From positions 1-7,677 of the forward strand of contig URNI01000095.1 in NCBI GenBank assembly GCA_900549135.1: a DNA stretch of 7,677 nt. The letters run 5' to 3'. Each line of letters opens with the position of its first letter. The stretch's first letter is position 1. The translations under genes were made by a program, and so were the position numbers. Positions 1 to 7,116 of this stretch are shown here, in pieces. The notes beneath the pieces are model-generated. The model saw only the letters and a list, made by a program, of their open reading frames with translations, did no database searches and had not been told where the DNA came from. The DNA comes from an uncultured Collinsella sp. Lineage in GTDB: Bacteria > Actinomycetota > Coriobacteriia > Coriobacteriales > Coriobacteriaceae.

Positions 1-1103
1 AGCGGCGTGCCCTTATCGTGACCGCCGAGCAGCAAGATCACATCGTCATCGGGAAACGCCGTCAGTGCCTTTTCGACCGCATCGGTGTTCGTTGCCTTGG
101 AATCGTTGACGTAGCGCACACCATCGATCTCGCCACAGGGTTCAACGCGGTGCTCCAGCGGCTGGAATGAGGCCAGGCCGCGACACACACCGTCAACATC
201 GGCGCCAACAGTCAGAGCCGCCGTAGCAGCACACAGGGCATTGATTACATTGTGATGGCCCGAAATCTTAAGCTCGGACGTATCGACGAGCGGGGTCTCG
301 ACGCCCTTCAGGCGAACGACCATCTTGCCATCGCGCACAAATGCGGCGTCCTCGCCCGCAGGCTCGTCAAAAGCAACCTTGCAGATGCGACGGCCCGGAA
401 CATAGATGTACTCATCGAACTCGTGGATGCCAGCATCCTCGACATCAACAACCACCAAGTCATCGTCGACCATATTCTCGAAGAGCTTAATCTTGGCGAG
501 CGCATAGTTCTTATGGCTCTTATGCCAGCCCAGATGGTCGGGGGTAATGTTGAGCAGCACCGCCACACGGGGGTGAAGCTCCTGGGTCGTTGCGATCTGA
601 TAGCTTGAAAGCTCCGCCACAAACCACTCGTTATGCGCACGGCCATCGATCTCGTTCACCGGAGGCTCACCGATATTGCCAACAGCAACGCTCGCCTCGC
701 CCGCCGCCTTAAGCAGGTAGTCAGTCAGCGACGTGGTAGTCGTCTTGCCATTAGTGCCCGTAATGGCAATCCAATTTTGGGGAGACAGGCGGTAGGCAAA
801 CTCGGGCTCACCCATAATCTGGGCAGCGTGATCACGGCCAGCCTTAAAGAATGCCGAGAACTCCGAGATACCCGGACACGTCACGCATACATCAAACGCG
901 CCCTCGACCTGCTCGGTTCCGTAAACAAACGATGCCCCGTGCGCCTCGAGCGAGCGCGTGACATCATTGGGCTCGGACGTGCCGCCACCGTACACGGTAA
1001 CGGCACTCACGCGCTCGGGGTGCGCAAGCGCCCAGCGAGCAACATCAAGACCGGACTTGCCCTGGCCCAAAACGAGCAGGCTAAAGACATCAGCAAGAGG
1101 CAT
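1..1103 (-). CDS. murD: UDP-N-acetylmuramoyl-L-alanine--D-glutamate ligase MurD (3' end cut by window edge)
   Basis: Cytoplasmic Mur ligase that uses ATP to add D-glutamate to UDP-MurNAc-L-Ala, the second amino acid of the peptidoglycan stem peptide. I translated 367 codons plus two bases of the next; no stop occurs before the edge. By usual MurD length roughly 80-130 C-terminal residues are missing. Visible landmarks: an N-terminal Rossmann-like glycine motif GQGKSG (13-18), the ATP P-loop GTNGKTTT (116-123), NIGEP (143-147), ELSSYQ (164-169), NITPDHL (185-191), a lysine at 204 in the position expected for the carbamylated lysine of Mur ligases, GHHNVIN (282-288), the C-terminal domain motif NDSKATNTDA (333-342) and GGHDKGTP (360-367). 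The HDKG motif favours MurD over the other Mur ligases. The ATG start lies 9 nt after the mraY stop, and its ribosome-binding region falls within the mraY 3' end, with only a weak purine-rich match. Coupled translation with mraY is likely. Confidence 0.95.
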   Translation of the reverse strand, partial: MPLADVFSLLVLGQGKSGLDVARWALAHPERVSAVTVYGGGTSEPNDVTRSLEAHGASFVYGTEQVEGAFDVCVTCPGISEFSAFFKAGRDHAAQIMGEPEFAYRLSPQNWIAITGTNGKTTTTSLTDYLLKAAGEASVAVGNIGEPPVNEIDGRAHNEWFVAELSSYQIATTQELHPRVAVLLNITPDHLGWHKSHKNYALAKIKLFENMVDDDLVVVDVEDAGIHEFDEYIYVPGRRICKVAFDEPAGEDAAFVRDGKMVVRLKGVETPLVDTSELKISGHHNVINALCAATAALTVGADVDGVCRGLASFQPLEHRVEPCGEIDGVRYVNDSKATNTDAVEKALTAFPDDDVILLLGGHDKGTP

Positions 1104-1112
1104 GAAAAACCA

Positions 1113-2132
1113 CTATCCCAACTGGAAGAACAAGGCGAGGCCCAAGGCTCCGAAGGCCGCGGCGACAATCCAAAAACGGATGACGACCTTGGTCTCGGCC
1201 CAGCCCTTCTTTTCGAAATGATGATGAATGGGCGCCATGAGAAAGACGCGCTTGTGCGTAAAGTGGAAGTAGACGACCTGAATCATGACCGACAGGGTCT
1301 CGACGATAAACAGGCCGCCGATGATGAGGGAAACGACCTCGGTGTTGGTGATGATGGAGGTGCAGGCAAAAGCAGCACCCAGCGCCAGCGAGCCGGTATC
1401 ACCCATAAAAATGCTCGCCGGATAGCAGTTGAACCACAAAAAGCCCAGGCACGCACCAGCGCACGCCGTGCAGAAGATGGACAGGTTCACATCGCCGTGT
1501 AAAAACGCCATGGCAGCCATGGCCAACATGGCAATCATGGAGGTGCCACCGGCAAGGCCGTCCAAGCCATCGGTAAGGTTTACGGCGTTGGAAAGGCCCG
1601 CGATCATCAGCCAGCAAAAGACGAGGTAGAGCCACGGGAAAGAGAGACCGCAGATGGTGGTCGAGAGCACACCAAGGTCGATCGTCAGGCCACCGGGGAA
1701 ACGAATCTCGGGAGCGACGCCGCACCAGTTGACGGCAAGCACGGTAAAGGTAACGCAGATGAGGGTAAGGCCAATCATCTTGGCGTGAGGCGTCAGGCCG
1801 AGCGAGCGGCCGTGCGTGACAGAAGTCAAGTCATCGATGAGACCAAGTACGCCGGTTGCCAGCGTGGCGAGCAGCACAAGCACGAGCTCGGTGGTGAGCT
1901 TTCCCATCAAAAGGCACGTCAGCGAAACGGCCACCAGGATGATGACGCCACCCATGGTGGGCGTGCCCTGCTTAATCAGGTGACGCTTGGGGCCATCGGC
2001 GCGAACCTGCTGGCCGATGCCCTCAACCTTCAGGAGCTTAATCCACCACGGCATGAGCAGCATCGCGATGATAGCAGCGATGCCCAATCCCAAAAATGCC
2101 TGGTACGTAGGATACGAAGGATTGCCGAACAT
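1113..2132 (-). CDS. mraY: Phospho-N-acetylmuramoyl-pentapeptide-transferase MraY
   Basis: Integral membrane enzyme that transfers phospho-MurNAc-pentapeptide from UDP to undecaprenyl phosphate, forming lipid I at the inner face of the cytoplasmic membrane. The protein has 339 residues, slightly shorter than many MraY but complete. It is strongly hydrophobic, with about ten predicted membrane segments by eye. Family landmarks: KQGTPTMGG (54-62), the Mg-associated aspartate pair D100-D101, NAVNLTDGLDGLAGG (182-196), the FMGDTGS loop with D245 (242-248) and the APIHHHFE histidine motif (300-307). The residue three after the aspartate pair is Ser104, where I would expect Lys (DDxxK) in well-known MraY proteins. 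The ATG start is only 3 nt after the murF stop codon, with a GGAAGG-like sequence inside the end of murF, so translation is probably coupled. No promoter can be placed in front of it. Confidence 0.97.
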   Translation of the reverse strand: MFGNPSYPTYQAFLGLGIAAIIAMLLMPWWIKLLKVEGIGQQVRADGPKRHLIKQGTPTMGGVIILVAVSLTCLLMGKLTTELVLVLLATLATGVLGLIDDLTSVTHGRSLGLTPHAKMIGLTLICVTFTVLAVNWCGVAPEIRFPGGLTIDLGVLSTTICGLSFPWLYLVFCWLMIAGLSNAVNLTDGLDGLAGGTSMIAMLAMAAMAFLHGDVNLSIFCTACAGACLGFLWFNCYPASIFMGDTGSLALGAAFACTSIITNTEVVSLIIGGLFIVETLSVMIQVVYFHFTHKRVFLMAPIHHHFEKKGWAETKVVIRFWIVAAAFGALGLALFFQLG

Positions 2133-2135
2133 GGA

Positions 2136-3560
2136 CTAGCACACACCTTCCACAAAGCGATCGAGTTCAACGAAGCGTGAGCCCTTGACCAGCACGACAT
2201 CATGCTTCTCAAGTGCGCCGCCCATTCGGTCGAGCACCTGCTGATAGTCGGAGAACACCTGGATGCGGTCCTCATCCATACCCATCATGCACGCGGCCTC
2301 GGCCATACGCTGGGCAAGCTCACCGCCGACACATGCGAGCATATCGAGCTTCTTGGCCGCCGCATAGGCGCCCACCAGCTCATGCATGCGAGGGGCCTCG
2401 TCGCCCATCTCGCCCATCTCTCCAAGAACGGCCATGCGCGAACCCGTGCACGAAAGCGAGCACAGCAGGTCGAGGCCGGCTGCCATCGATTCGGCACTGG
2501 CGTTATATGAGTCATCGATGACGCGAGCGCCGCTCTTGGCGCGCTTGATTTCCTGACGATGCCCGGTAATCGTAAGACCCCTAAAAGCGGCATCGATCTG
2601 CTCGGGCGTCACGCCAAGGCGATGGGCAACCGCCGCGGCCTTGACGGCATTGGAAACGGACTGCACGCCGGGAATGGCAAGCAGGGTGTCGATGGTCTCG
2701 CCCGAGCCAAAATCGAGCGTAAAGACCGGGCGCCCCTCGTCATTAATGCGAATGTCGCGCGCACGAACCTCATCCTCGTCCGAGACGCCCGCAAGCATCA
2801 CGTCGATGCCCGCAGGCCCGGCGAAGGTGTCGCGGATGAACGGGGTAAAGTCGTCCTCGCCACCCAAAACCAGCAAAGGGAGAAGGTCGCCGGCGGCGCA
2901 CATGCCACCAACAATCTCCGACTTGGCACGAGCGATATTCTCACGACTGCCCAGGATACCGATATGGGAGGTACCGATCTTGGTCACGATGGCAAGGTTT
3001 GGATTGGCAGCCTGAGACAGACGTTCAATTTCATGGAAATGGTTCATGCCCATCTCGAGCACCAAAACCTCGGTGTCGGCAGGAGCCGCCAGTACCGTGA
3101 GCGGCATACCGATCAGGTTGTTGTAGTTGCCCTTGGTAGCCCAAACGCGATAGCGCTTGGCGAGCACCGCGGCGAGCACGTCCTTGGTCGTCGTCTTGCC
3201 GATAGAGCCGGTGATGCCAATCACCAGGCAGCCAAGCTCCAAACGATAAGCATGAGCCAAGCGTAGCAAAAACTCCTCGGGGTCATCGGTATGCAGGATG
3301 GCGCAGCCTTTCTCTTGGGCCAGCGACAGCAGCTCGACATCGGGCTCGCGCGTCATCACGACGGCGCCGGCACCCGACTCGATGGCCCGGGAAGCAAAGT
3401 CGTTGCCGTCGACCTTTTCACCCGGGAAGGCGACGAATATCGTGCCCTCCTCAACCTGGCGCGAGTCGATAACGCAACCGCGGCATACCCGATCGGCTTC
3501 TCCCGTCACGTTTCGGGCCCCTGTTGCGGCCGCGAGGTTGTTGACGGCGATCTCTATCAT
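2136..3560 (-). CDS. murF: UDP-N-acetylmuramoyl-tripeptide--D-alanyl-D-alanine ligase MurF
   Basis: Cytoplasmic ATP-dependent ligase that adds the D-Ala-D-Ala dipeptide to UDP-MurNAc-tripeptide, the last soluble precursor step before MraY. It has 474 residues, normal for MurF. Domains by eye: an N-terminal substrate-binding domain (about 1-110) with DSRQVEEGTIFVAFPG (32-47), a central ATPase domain with P-loop GITGSIGKTTTK (115-126), NYNNLIGMPLT (145-155), EMGMNHFHEI (169-178), TKIGTSHI (193-200) and a likely carbamylated lysine at 213, then a C-terminal domain with GHRQE (333-337), DDSYNASAESM (349-359) and KGSR (459-462). The D-S-Y-N-A-x-x-x-S-M motif and the EMGM motif separate MurF from MurE and MurD. 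The ATG start is supported by an AGGGGAG ribosome-binding site 5 nt upstream. It follows a 126-nt gap after ftsI, where other clusters often carry murE. Confidence 0.96.
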   Translation of the reverse strand: MIEIAVNNLAAATGARNVTGEADRVCRGCVIDSRQVEEGTIFVAFPGEKVDGNDFASRAIESGAGAVVMTREPDVELLSLAQEKGCAILHTDDPEEFLLRLAHAYRLELGCLVIGITGSIGKTTTKDVLAAVLAKRYRVWATKGNYNNLIGMPLTVLAAPADTEVLVLEMGMNHFHEIERLSQAANPNLAIVTKIGTSHIGILGSRENIARAKSEIVGGMCAAGDLLPLLVLGGEDDFTPFIRDTFAGPAGIDVMLAGVSDEDEVRARDIRINDEGRPVFTLDFGSGETIDTLLAIPGVQSVSNAVKAAAVAHRLGVTPEQIDAAFRGLTITGHRQEIKRAKSGARVIDDSYNASAESMAAGLDLLCSLSCTGSRMAVLGEMGEMGDEAPRMHELVGAYAAAKKLDMLACVGGELAQRMAEAACMMGMDEDRIQVFSDYQQVLDRMGGALEKHDVVLVKGSRFVELDRFVEGVC

Positions 3561-3565
3561 TGCAG

Positions 3566-3572
3566 CTCCCCT
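3566..3572 (-). promoter_or_regulatory. Ribosome-binding site of murF
   Basis: On the minus strand this reads AGGGGAG and ends 5 nt before the murF ATG. It is one of the strongest Shine-Dalgarno matches in the window and fixes the murF start. Unlike mraY and murD, murF therefore has its own good initiation signal, consistent with initiation independent of the gene upstream. Confidence 0.75.
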
Positions 3573-3614
3573 GTAAACCTAATAATGCTATCGGCGTATT
3601 GTATCCCAGCGCCG

Positions 3615-3638
3615 CACATGCGTGGTGCAGGGCATGTG
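3615..3638. repeat. Perfect 7-bp inverted repeat, possible operator in the ftsI-murF gap
   Basis: The arms are CACATGC (3615-3621) and GCATGTG (3632-3638), separated by 10 nt. The arm spacing gives a centre-to-centre distance of 17 bp. This is compatible with binding of a dimeric regulator on two adjacent major grooves, though an RNA hairpin is equally possible. It lies immediately upstream of a TACAAT hexamer on the minus strand. It is not followed by a U tract, so intrinsic termination is unlikely. The sequence itself is certain; the function is inference. Confidence 0.45.
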
Positions 3639-3686
3639 AACACCCTCATATGGGACAACAAACAACGCCCCAAAGATTGTAACCCC

Positions 3687-5552
3687 CTACTTCGTGTGCG
3701 GGATACCCAGCACGTCGAGCGCGTTGGCCATAATGGACTGGAACGGCACCGCAGCGGCATCTGAGCCGCTCGGCGTTCCGTCGAGCGTGATATAGCACAG
3801 TACCTTGGGCGATTGTGCCGGTGCAAAGCCCATAAAGGACGACATGTAGTTCTCCTTGAGGTAGCCGCCGTTCTCGTCGGCACGTTCGGCCGTACCGGTC
3901 TTACCCGCCACGTCATAGCCGTCAACCGCGCCGCCAACGCCCGTTCCCTCGGACACGACCGTCTGCATGCACGATGTCACCTGGGATGCGGCGTCCTCCG
4001 AAATCGCGCGCTCGCCTTCACCCCAGTCCTTCTCGTCGCCTTTGCTGGACTTATAGAAGTGCGGTGTCATCATCACGCCGCCGTTGGCGATGCCGCCCAC
4101 GGCACGTGCGATCTCAATCGGCGAGACGGACAGTGCCTGTCCAAAGCTCATCGAGCCCAGCGTGGCGCCGTCATACTGGTCACGCTCCTTGACGATACCC
4201 AGGCTCTCTCCCGGAAAATCGACACCCGAGCTGTGACCGATGCCCCACTTGTCCACATAGGCGGCAAAGTCGTCGGCACCGATCTTGCGCCCCACCAGGA
4301 CAAAGCCCACGTTGGACGAACGGCGCATCATCTCGCGCACATCCATGGTCATGGCATAGTCGCGCTTGTCGGCATCGGTGACGGTATCGTCGCCCACCTT
4401 GATGCTCGCCGGCACCTCAAACGACGTACTCGATCGCACGACGCCCAAGTCGAAGCCGGCGCCCGCCACGAGCGTCTTAAAGACCGAGCCGGGCTCGTAG
4501 GCGTCGGTGACCAGGCGCAGATTCATATCCTCGGTCTTGGCGTTTTCCAGATCGGTCTGGTCGTAGGTCGGGTACGAGCAGGCTGCCAAAATCTCGCCTG
4601 TCGTAGGATCGGTGACCAGCGCCGAGCCGTTCTTGGCCTTAGTCTTCTCAACTGCCTCTGCCAGGGCATCCTCGGCCGCACGCTGGATATTGACGTCGAG
4701 CGTCGTCACGATATCAACGCCGTCGACCGCAGCCACCTTTTTATAGGCGCCGCCCGCGATATAGCTACCGTCCCTCGCCCGCTCACGCACCAGCGAACCG
4801 TTGGTTCCGGTCAAAAGCTTGTTGTACTGTTTTTCGAGGCCCGTCAGACCGTCGTTGTCCACGTTTACCACGCCAAGCACCTGCGATGCCAGGTTGCCGT
4901 AGGGGTACACGCGCTTCATGGCCTGCTCAAAGAGCACGCCTGGCAGGTTCTTCTTCTCCAGCGCCGCGGCATCGTCCTCGTCCACCTGGCGTTTGATATA
5001 CACCCAGGTGCCATCCGACTCAACGAGCTCGCGACAGGTCTTTTTATCGATTCCCGTAGCTTTGACCAGCGCCGATACCGTCTTGTCAACGTCCTCGATA
5101 AGCTGAGGATTCACGGCGATGTTGCGGCATTCGACCGACGACGTCAGCACGTTGCCGTTACGGTCGTAGATGGTACCGCGCTTGGCATACAGCGTCTGCG
5201 CAAGCAAGCGACGTGCATCGGCACGGTCGCGCAGCTTATCGGCTTCCACAATTTGATAGTCGGCAAGGCGAAGGACGCCCAAACCCAAGCCAAACCCGAT
5301 AAAGCCCATGACGGCTTTGCGACGGGGCAGCGGCGTGCCCGTGAGCCATTCGGTCGACGAGCTCTTGCGTGGTCTGGTGTTATGCATTTGAGGACCACTC
5401 GAGCCACGGAGACGCGACGCGGGGTCGTTGCCATAGGACGGCCTCGCGTTGTAAGATGGCCGACCCGTTCCTTGATAACCAGAACGTCCCCGCGATGAGG
5501 GACGTCCAGAACCGCGACCCCCGTCGGAGCCGCGGCGATAGTCATTTGTCAT
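3687..5552 (-). CDS. ftsI: Septal peptidoglycan transpeptidase, class B penicillin-binding protein FtsI/PbpB
   Basis: Membrane-anchored D,D-transpeptidase that cross-links new septal peptidoglycan, expected to act with FtsW and the FtsL/FtsQ-type proteins. It has 621 residues. Architecture: a long Gly/Arg/Ser/Pro-rich cytoplasmic arm (about 1-75), one membrane segment (about 80-96), a PBP dimerisation/pedestal domain starting with the conserved KRGTIYDRNGNVL (124-136), and the transpeptidase domain. Catalytic motifs: SVFK with nucleophile S356 and K359, SSN (412-414) and KTGT (551-554). The protein ends about 70 residues after KTG, with no PASTA domains. The position after an ftsL-like gene and before mur genes supports FtsI rather than an elongation PBP2 or a sporulation PBP. 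The ATG start is 17 nt after the ftsL-like stop, and its Shine-Dalgarno match is weak. An internal ATG at codon 56 would delete most of the arm, so the exact start is less certain than the identity. Confidence 0.93.
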   Translation of the reverse strand: MTNDYRRGSDGGRGSGRPSSRGRSGYQGTGRPSYNARPSYGNDPASRLRGSSGPQMHNTRPRKSSSTEWLTGTPLPRRKAVMGFIGFGLGLGVLRLADYQIVEADKLRDRADARRLLAQTLYAKRGTIYDRNGNVLTSSVECRNIAVNPQLIEDVDKTVSALVKATGIDKKTCRELVESDGTWVYIKRQVDEDDAAALEKKNLPGVLFEQAMKRVYPYGNLASQVLGVVNVDNDGLTGLEKQYNKLLTGTNGSLVRERARDGSYIAGGAYKKVAAVDGVDIVTTLDVNIQRAAEDALAEAVEKTKAKNGSALVTDPTTGEILAACSYPTYDQTDLENAKTEDMNLRLVTDAYEPGSVFKTLVAGAGFDLGVVRSSTSFEVPASIKVGDDTVTDADKRDYAMTMDVREMMRRSSNVGFVLVGRKIGADDFAAYVDKWGIGHSSGVDFPGESLGIVKERDQYDGATLGSMSFGQALSVSPIEIARAVGGIANGGVMMTPHFYKSSKGDEKDWGEGERAISEDAASQVTSCMQTVVSEGTGVGGAVDGYDVAGKTGTAERADENGGYLKENYMSSFMGFAPAQSPKVLCYITLDGTPSGSDAAAVPFQSIMANALDVLGIPHTK

Positions 5553-5569
5553 ACTCAGCTACCGTCTTG

Positions 5570-6040
5570 TTACTGAGCGGTCGCGGTCGAGCTAGCGCCC
5601 GCGGCTGCATCCTGCGAAAAGTCAAGTGTAACGCTCTCGCTGGGCTCCACCATGCCATAAGCGCCCGCAAGGTCGCGAATGCGCGTGTCGGCACCATAGA
5701 CCGAATGCATGACCTCCAGGTCGGAGCTCTCATCGGTCGCCTTCTCGAGCGTGTTGGTAAGCGCGGCGTTGCTGTTGAGCACCTGGGCCGTAACGCCGGC
5801 GAGCGCCACACGGGCGACACCGATCGTCATGAAGATGGCCGCAATGATGCAAAACGTTTTAAGAACGCTCATGAAAACCGGGCTTACCGCCTGGTTTGCC
5901 TGACGGCCCGCGCCCGTGTAGACATCAAAGCGCGGCGTGCGCTGCTCGCGGGGAGCAGCGGGAGCCTGCGGTGCCTCACGATAGGCGGGCATGGCGTTCA
6001 TATCATAGGCGAGTGCTGCGTTTGAAGTGTTGTAGCCCAT
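5570..6040 (-). CDS. ftsL: FtsL-like septum protein, small bitopic membrane protein
   Basis: Small division protein expected to form a complex with FtsQ/DivIB- and FtsB/DivIC-type proteins and to help activate FtsW-FtsI at the septum. It has 156 residues. A proline/alanine-rich cytoplasmic N-terminus (1-55) is followed by one clear membrane segment (about 57-80). An extracytoplasmic stretch (about 83-122) rich in Leu, Ala, Asn and charged residues is plausibly a short coiled coil. Next comes RIRDLAGAYGMVEPSE (120-135), which resembles the conserved end of FtsL/DivIC proteins (R-I-x-x-x-A-x-x-x-G-M-V-x-P). The tail after 143 is low-complexity Ala/Ser/Thr. The ATG start has a GGGAGG site about 9 nt upstream. 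Sequence similarity in this family is weak, so the assignment rests on topology, the GMVEPSE motif and the position between rsmH and ftsI. A DivIC/FtsB-type name is the main alternative. Confidence 0.75.
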   Translation of the reverse strand: MGYNTSNAALAYDMNAMPAYREAPQAPAAPREQRTPRFDVYTGAGRQANQAVSPVFMSVLKTFCIIAAIFMTIGVARVALAGVTAQVLNSNAALTNTLEKATDESSDLEVMHSVYGADTRIRDLAGAYGMVEPSESVTLDFSQDAAAGASSTATAQ

Positions 6041-6130
6041 GATATGCCGCCTCCCATCCCGAGTACGTTGGTAGTGTGTTTAAGCTTCGTTTGTGGTACG
6101 AGCGGGAGGTCCAATATCGCGCGGTCGCGT

Positions 6131-7096
6131 CTACAGACGCTGCACCACGCGGATCTTGGCTGATCTCGCCCGAGGGTTGCGCGCAACCTCATCGGGTTGG
6201 GCAACCAAGGGTTTGCGGGTGATGACCTTGAGTATCGGCACGTTGCCGCACACGCACACCGGAATCTCCGGCGGACACGTGCACCCCTGGCTCATCTCCT
6301 TAAAGTGGTTCTTTACGATACGGTCCTCGAGCGAGTGATACGAGATGACGCAAATACGCCCGCCCGGGTTGAGCCACCTGGTAGCGGCATCAAGCCCTCT
6401 CTCGAGCACATCGAGCTCGTGGTTGACCTCGATACGAATGGCCTGGAAACTTTTCTTGGCAGGGTGCCCACCATGCCGACGAGCGGCAGCAGGTATTCCC
6501 GCCTTGATGATCTCGACAAACTGACCGGTGGTTTCGATCGGTTCGGTCTCGCGGCGACGCACGATCTCGCGTGCAATCTGCGAGGCGAACTTCTCTTCGC
6601 CGTAGACGCGTAGAATCCGGGCGAGGTCGTGTTCGTTATAGGTGTTGATGACCTCAGCTGCGTTTAAGGTGTTGTTACCCGGATCCATCCGCATGTCCAA
6701 TGGGGCGTCCTCGTTGTACGAAAAGCCCCTGCCAGGGTTATCGAGTTGCGGCGACGAAACGCCCAAGTCGAACAGGAAGCCATCGACCCCGGGCACCTCG
6801 GCCGAGCAAAGCAGCTCGTCCAAGTCGCCGAAGTTGCCCTTCAGCAGCTGGTGCGGTACGCCGGGAACCTCGCGGTCCAGACGGGCGCCAGCGGCCTCGA
6901 GGGCCATGTCGTCCTGATCGACGCCGAGCAAAAGGCCCGTCTCCCCCACCTGCGCGGCCATCTTTACCGAATGGCCGGCACCGCCAAGGGTGCAATCGCA
7001 GACAACGGAGCCGCTCTTTAGCTGCAGCGACTCAAGCACTTCGCCGAGCATGACAGGTTCATGCCGATATTCTTGTGTCAAGATCCCACGCTCCAT
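6131..7096 (-). CDS. rsmH: 16S rRNA (cytosine(1402)-N(4))-methyltransferase RsmH (MraW)
   Basis: S-adenosylmethionine-dependent methyltransferase that modifies N4 of C1402 in 16S rRNA at the ribosomal P site. The 321 residues cover the full family length. Landmarks: HEPVML (12-17), the SAM-binding DCTLGGAGHS (34-43), acidic GVDQD (58-62), FDLGVSSPQLD (109-119), RGFSY (123-127), PLDMRMD (132-138), GEEKFASQIAREIV (166-179), HPAKKSFQAIRIEVNHEL (211-228), ISYHSLEDRIVKNHF (251-265), a CxC...CxC cluster (C272, C274, C281, C283) and NPRARSAKIRV (307-317). I used the ATG at 7096, 20 nt after the mraZ stop. A TTG five codons later (first base at 7081) has GGAG 9 nt upstream, gives a protein beginning M-T-Q-E-Y-R-H-E-P, and may be the true start; no strong ribosome-binding site precedes the ATG. 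The 90-nt gap downstream (6041-6130) shows only the ribosome-binding site of the next gene. Confidence 0.97.
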   Translation of the reverse strand: MERGILTQEYRHEPVMLGEVLESLQLKSGSVVCDCTLGGAGHSVKMAAQVGETGLLLGVDQDDMALEAAGARLDREVPGVPHQLLKGNFGDLDELLCSAEVPGVDGFLFDLGVSSPQLDNPGRGFSYNEDAPLDMRMDPGNNTLNAAEVINTYNEHDLARILRVYGEEKFASQIAREIVRRRETEPIETTGQFVEIIKAGIPAAARRHGGHPAKKSFQAIRIEVNHELDVLERGLDAATRWLNPGGRICVISYHSLEDRIVKNHFKEMSQGCTCPPEIPVCVCGNVPILKVITRKPLVAQPDEVARNPRARSAKIRVVQRL

Positions 7097-7116
7097 CCGT
7101 CACTCGTGCCTTGCCC

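Larger units (their letters stand above)
3561..3686. other. Intergenic region between ftsI and murF, possible internal promoter
   Basis: This 126-nt noncoding stretch separates the ftsI stop from the murF start and is the longest gap inside the cluster. On the minus strand it contains TACAAT (plus positions 3598-3603), a five-of-six match to a sigma70 -10 box, about 37 nt before the murF start codon. No convincing -35 hexamer sits 16-18 nt upstream; a TTCACA is about 31 nt away, which is too far. A perfect 7-bp inverted repeat (3615-3638) occupies the -35 area. There is no T-rich run after a stem, so I do not call a terminator. An internal promoter driving murF-mraY-murD is possible but weakly supported. 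Confidence 0.3.

Noticed and set aside
633..1502. Open frame of 289 codons on the plus strand, across the murD-mraY junction
   Set aside because: It is antisense to two clear genes, and its low-complexity polar translation resembles no family. It is a shadow frame.
3813..5498. Long open frame of 561 codons on the plus strand, opposite ftsI
   Set aside because: It lies wholly antisense to a convincing PBP gene, has no recognisable motif and a composition rich in Arg, His, Ala and Val typical of shadow frames in GC-rich DNA. No ribosome-binding site or promoter supports it.
6041..6130. Gap between rsmH and the ftsL-like gene, examined for a promoter or small gene
   Set aside because: A TTGGAC is present on the minus strand but has no -10 hexamer at a suitable distance, and no short coding frame has a plausible start. 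Only the ribosome-binding site of the ftsL-like gene is supported.
6127..6140. GCGTCT-AC-AGACGC palindrome overlapping the rsmH stop codon, considered as a terminator
   Set aside because: As RNA only a 5-bp stem with a tetraloop is possible and no U tract follows, so termination is unlikely. The ftsL-like gene continues in the same direction 90 nt later.
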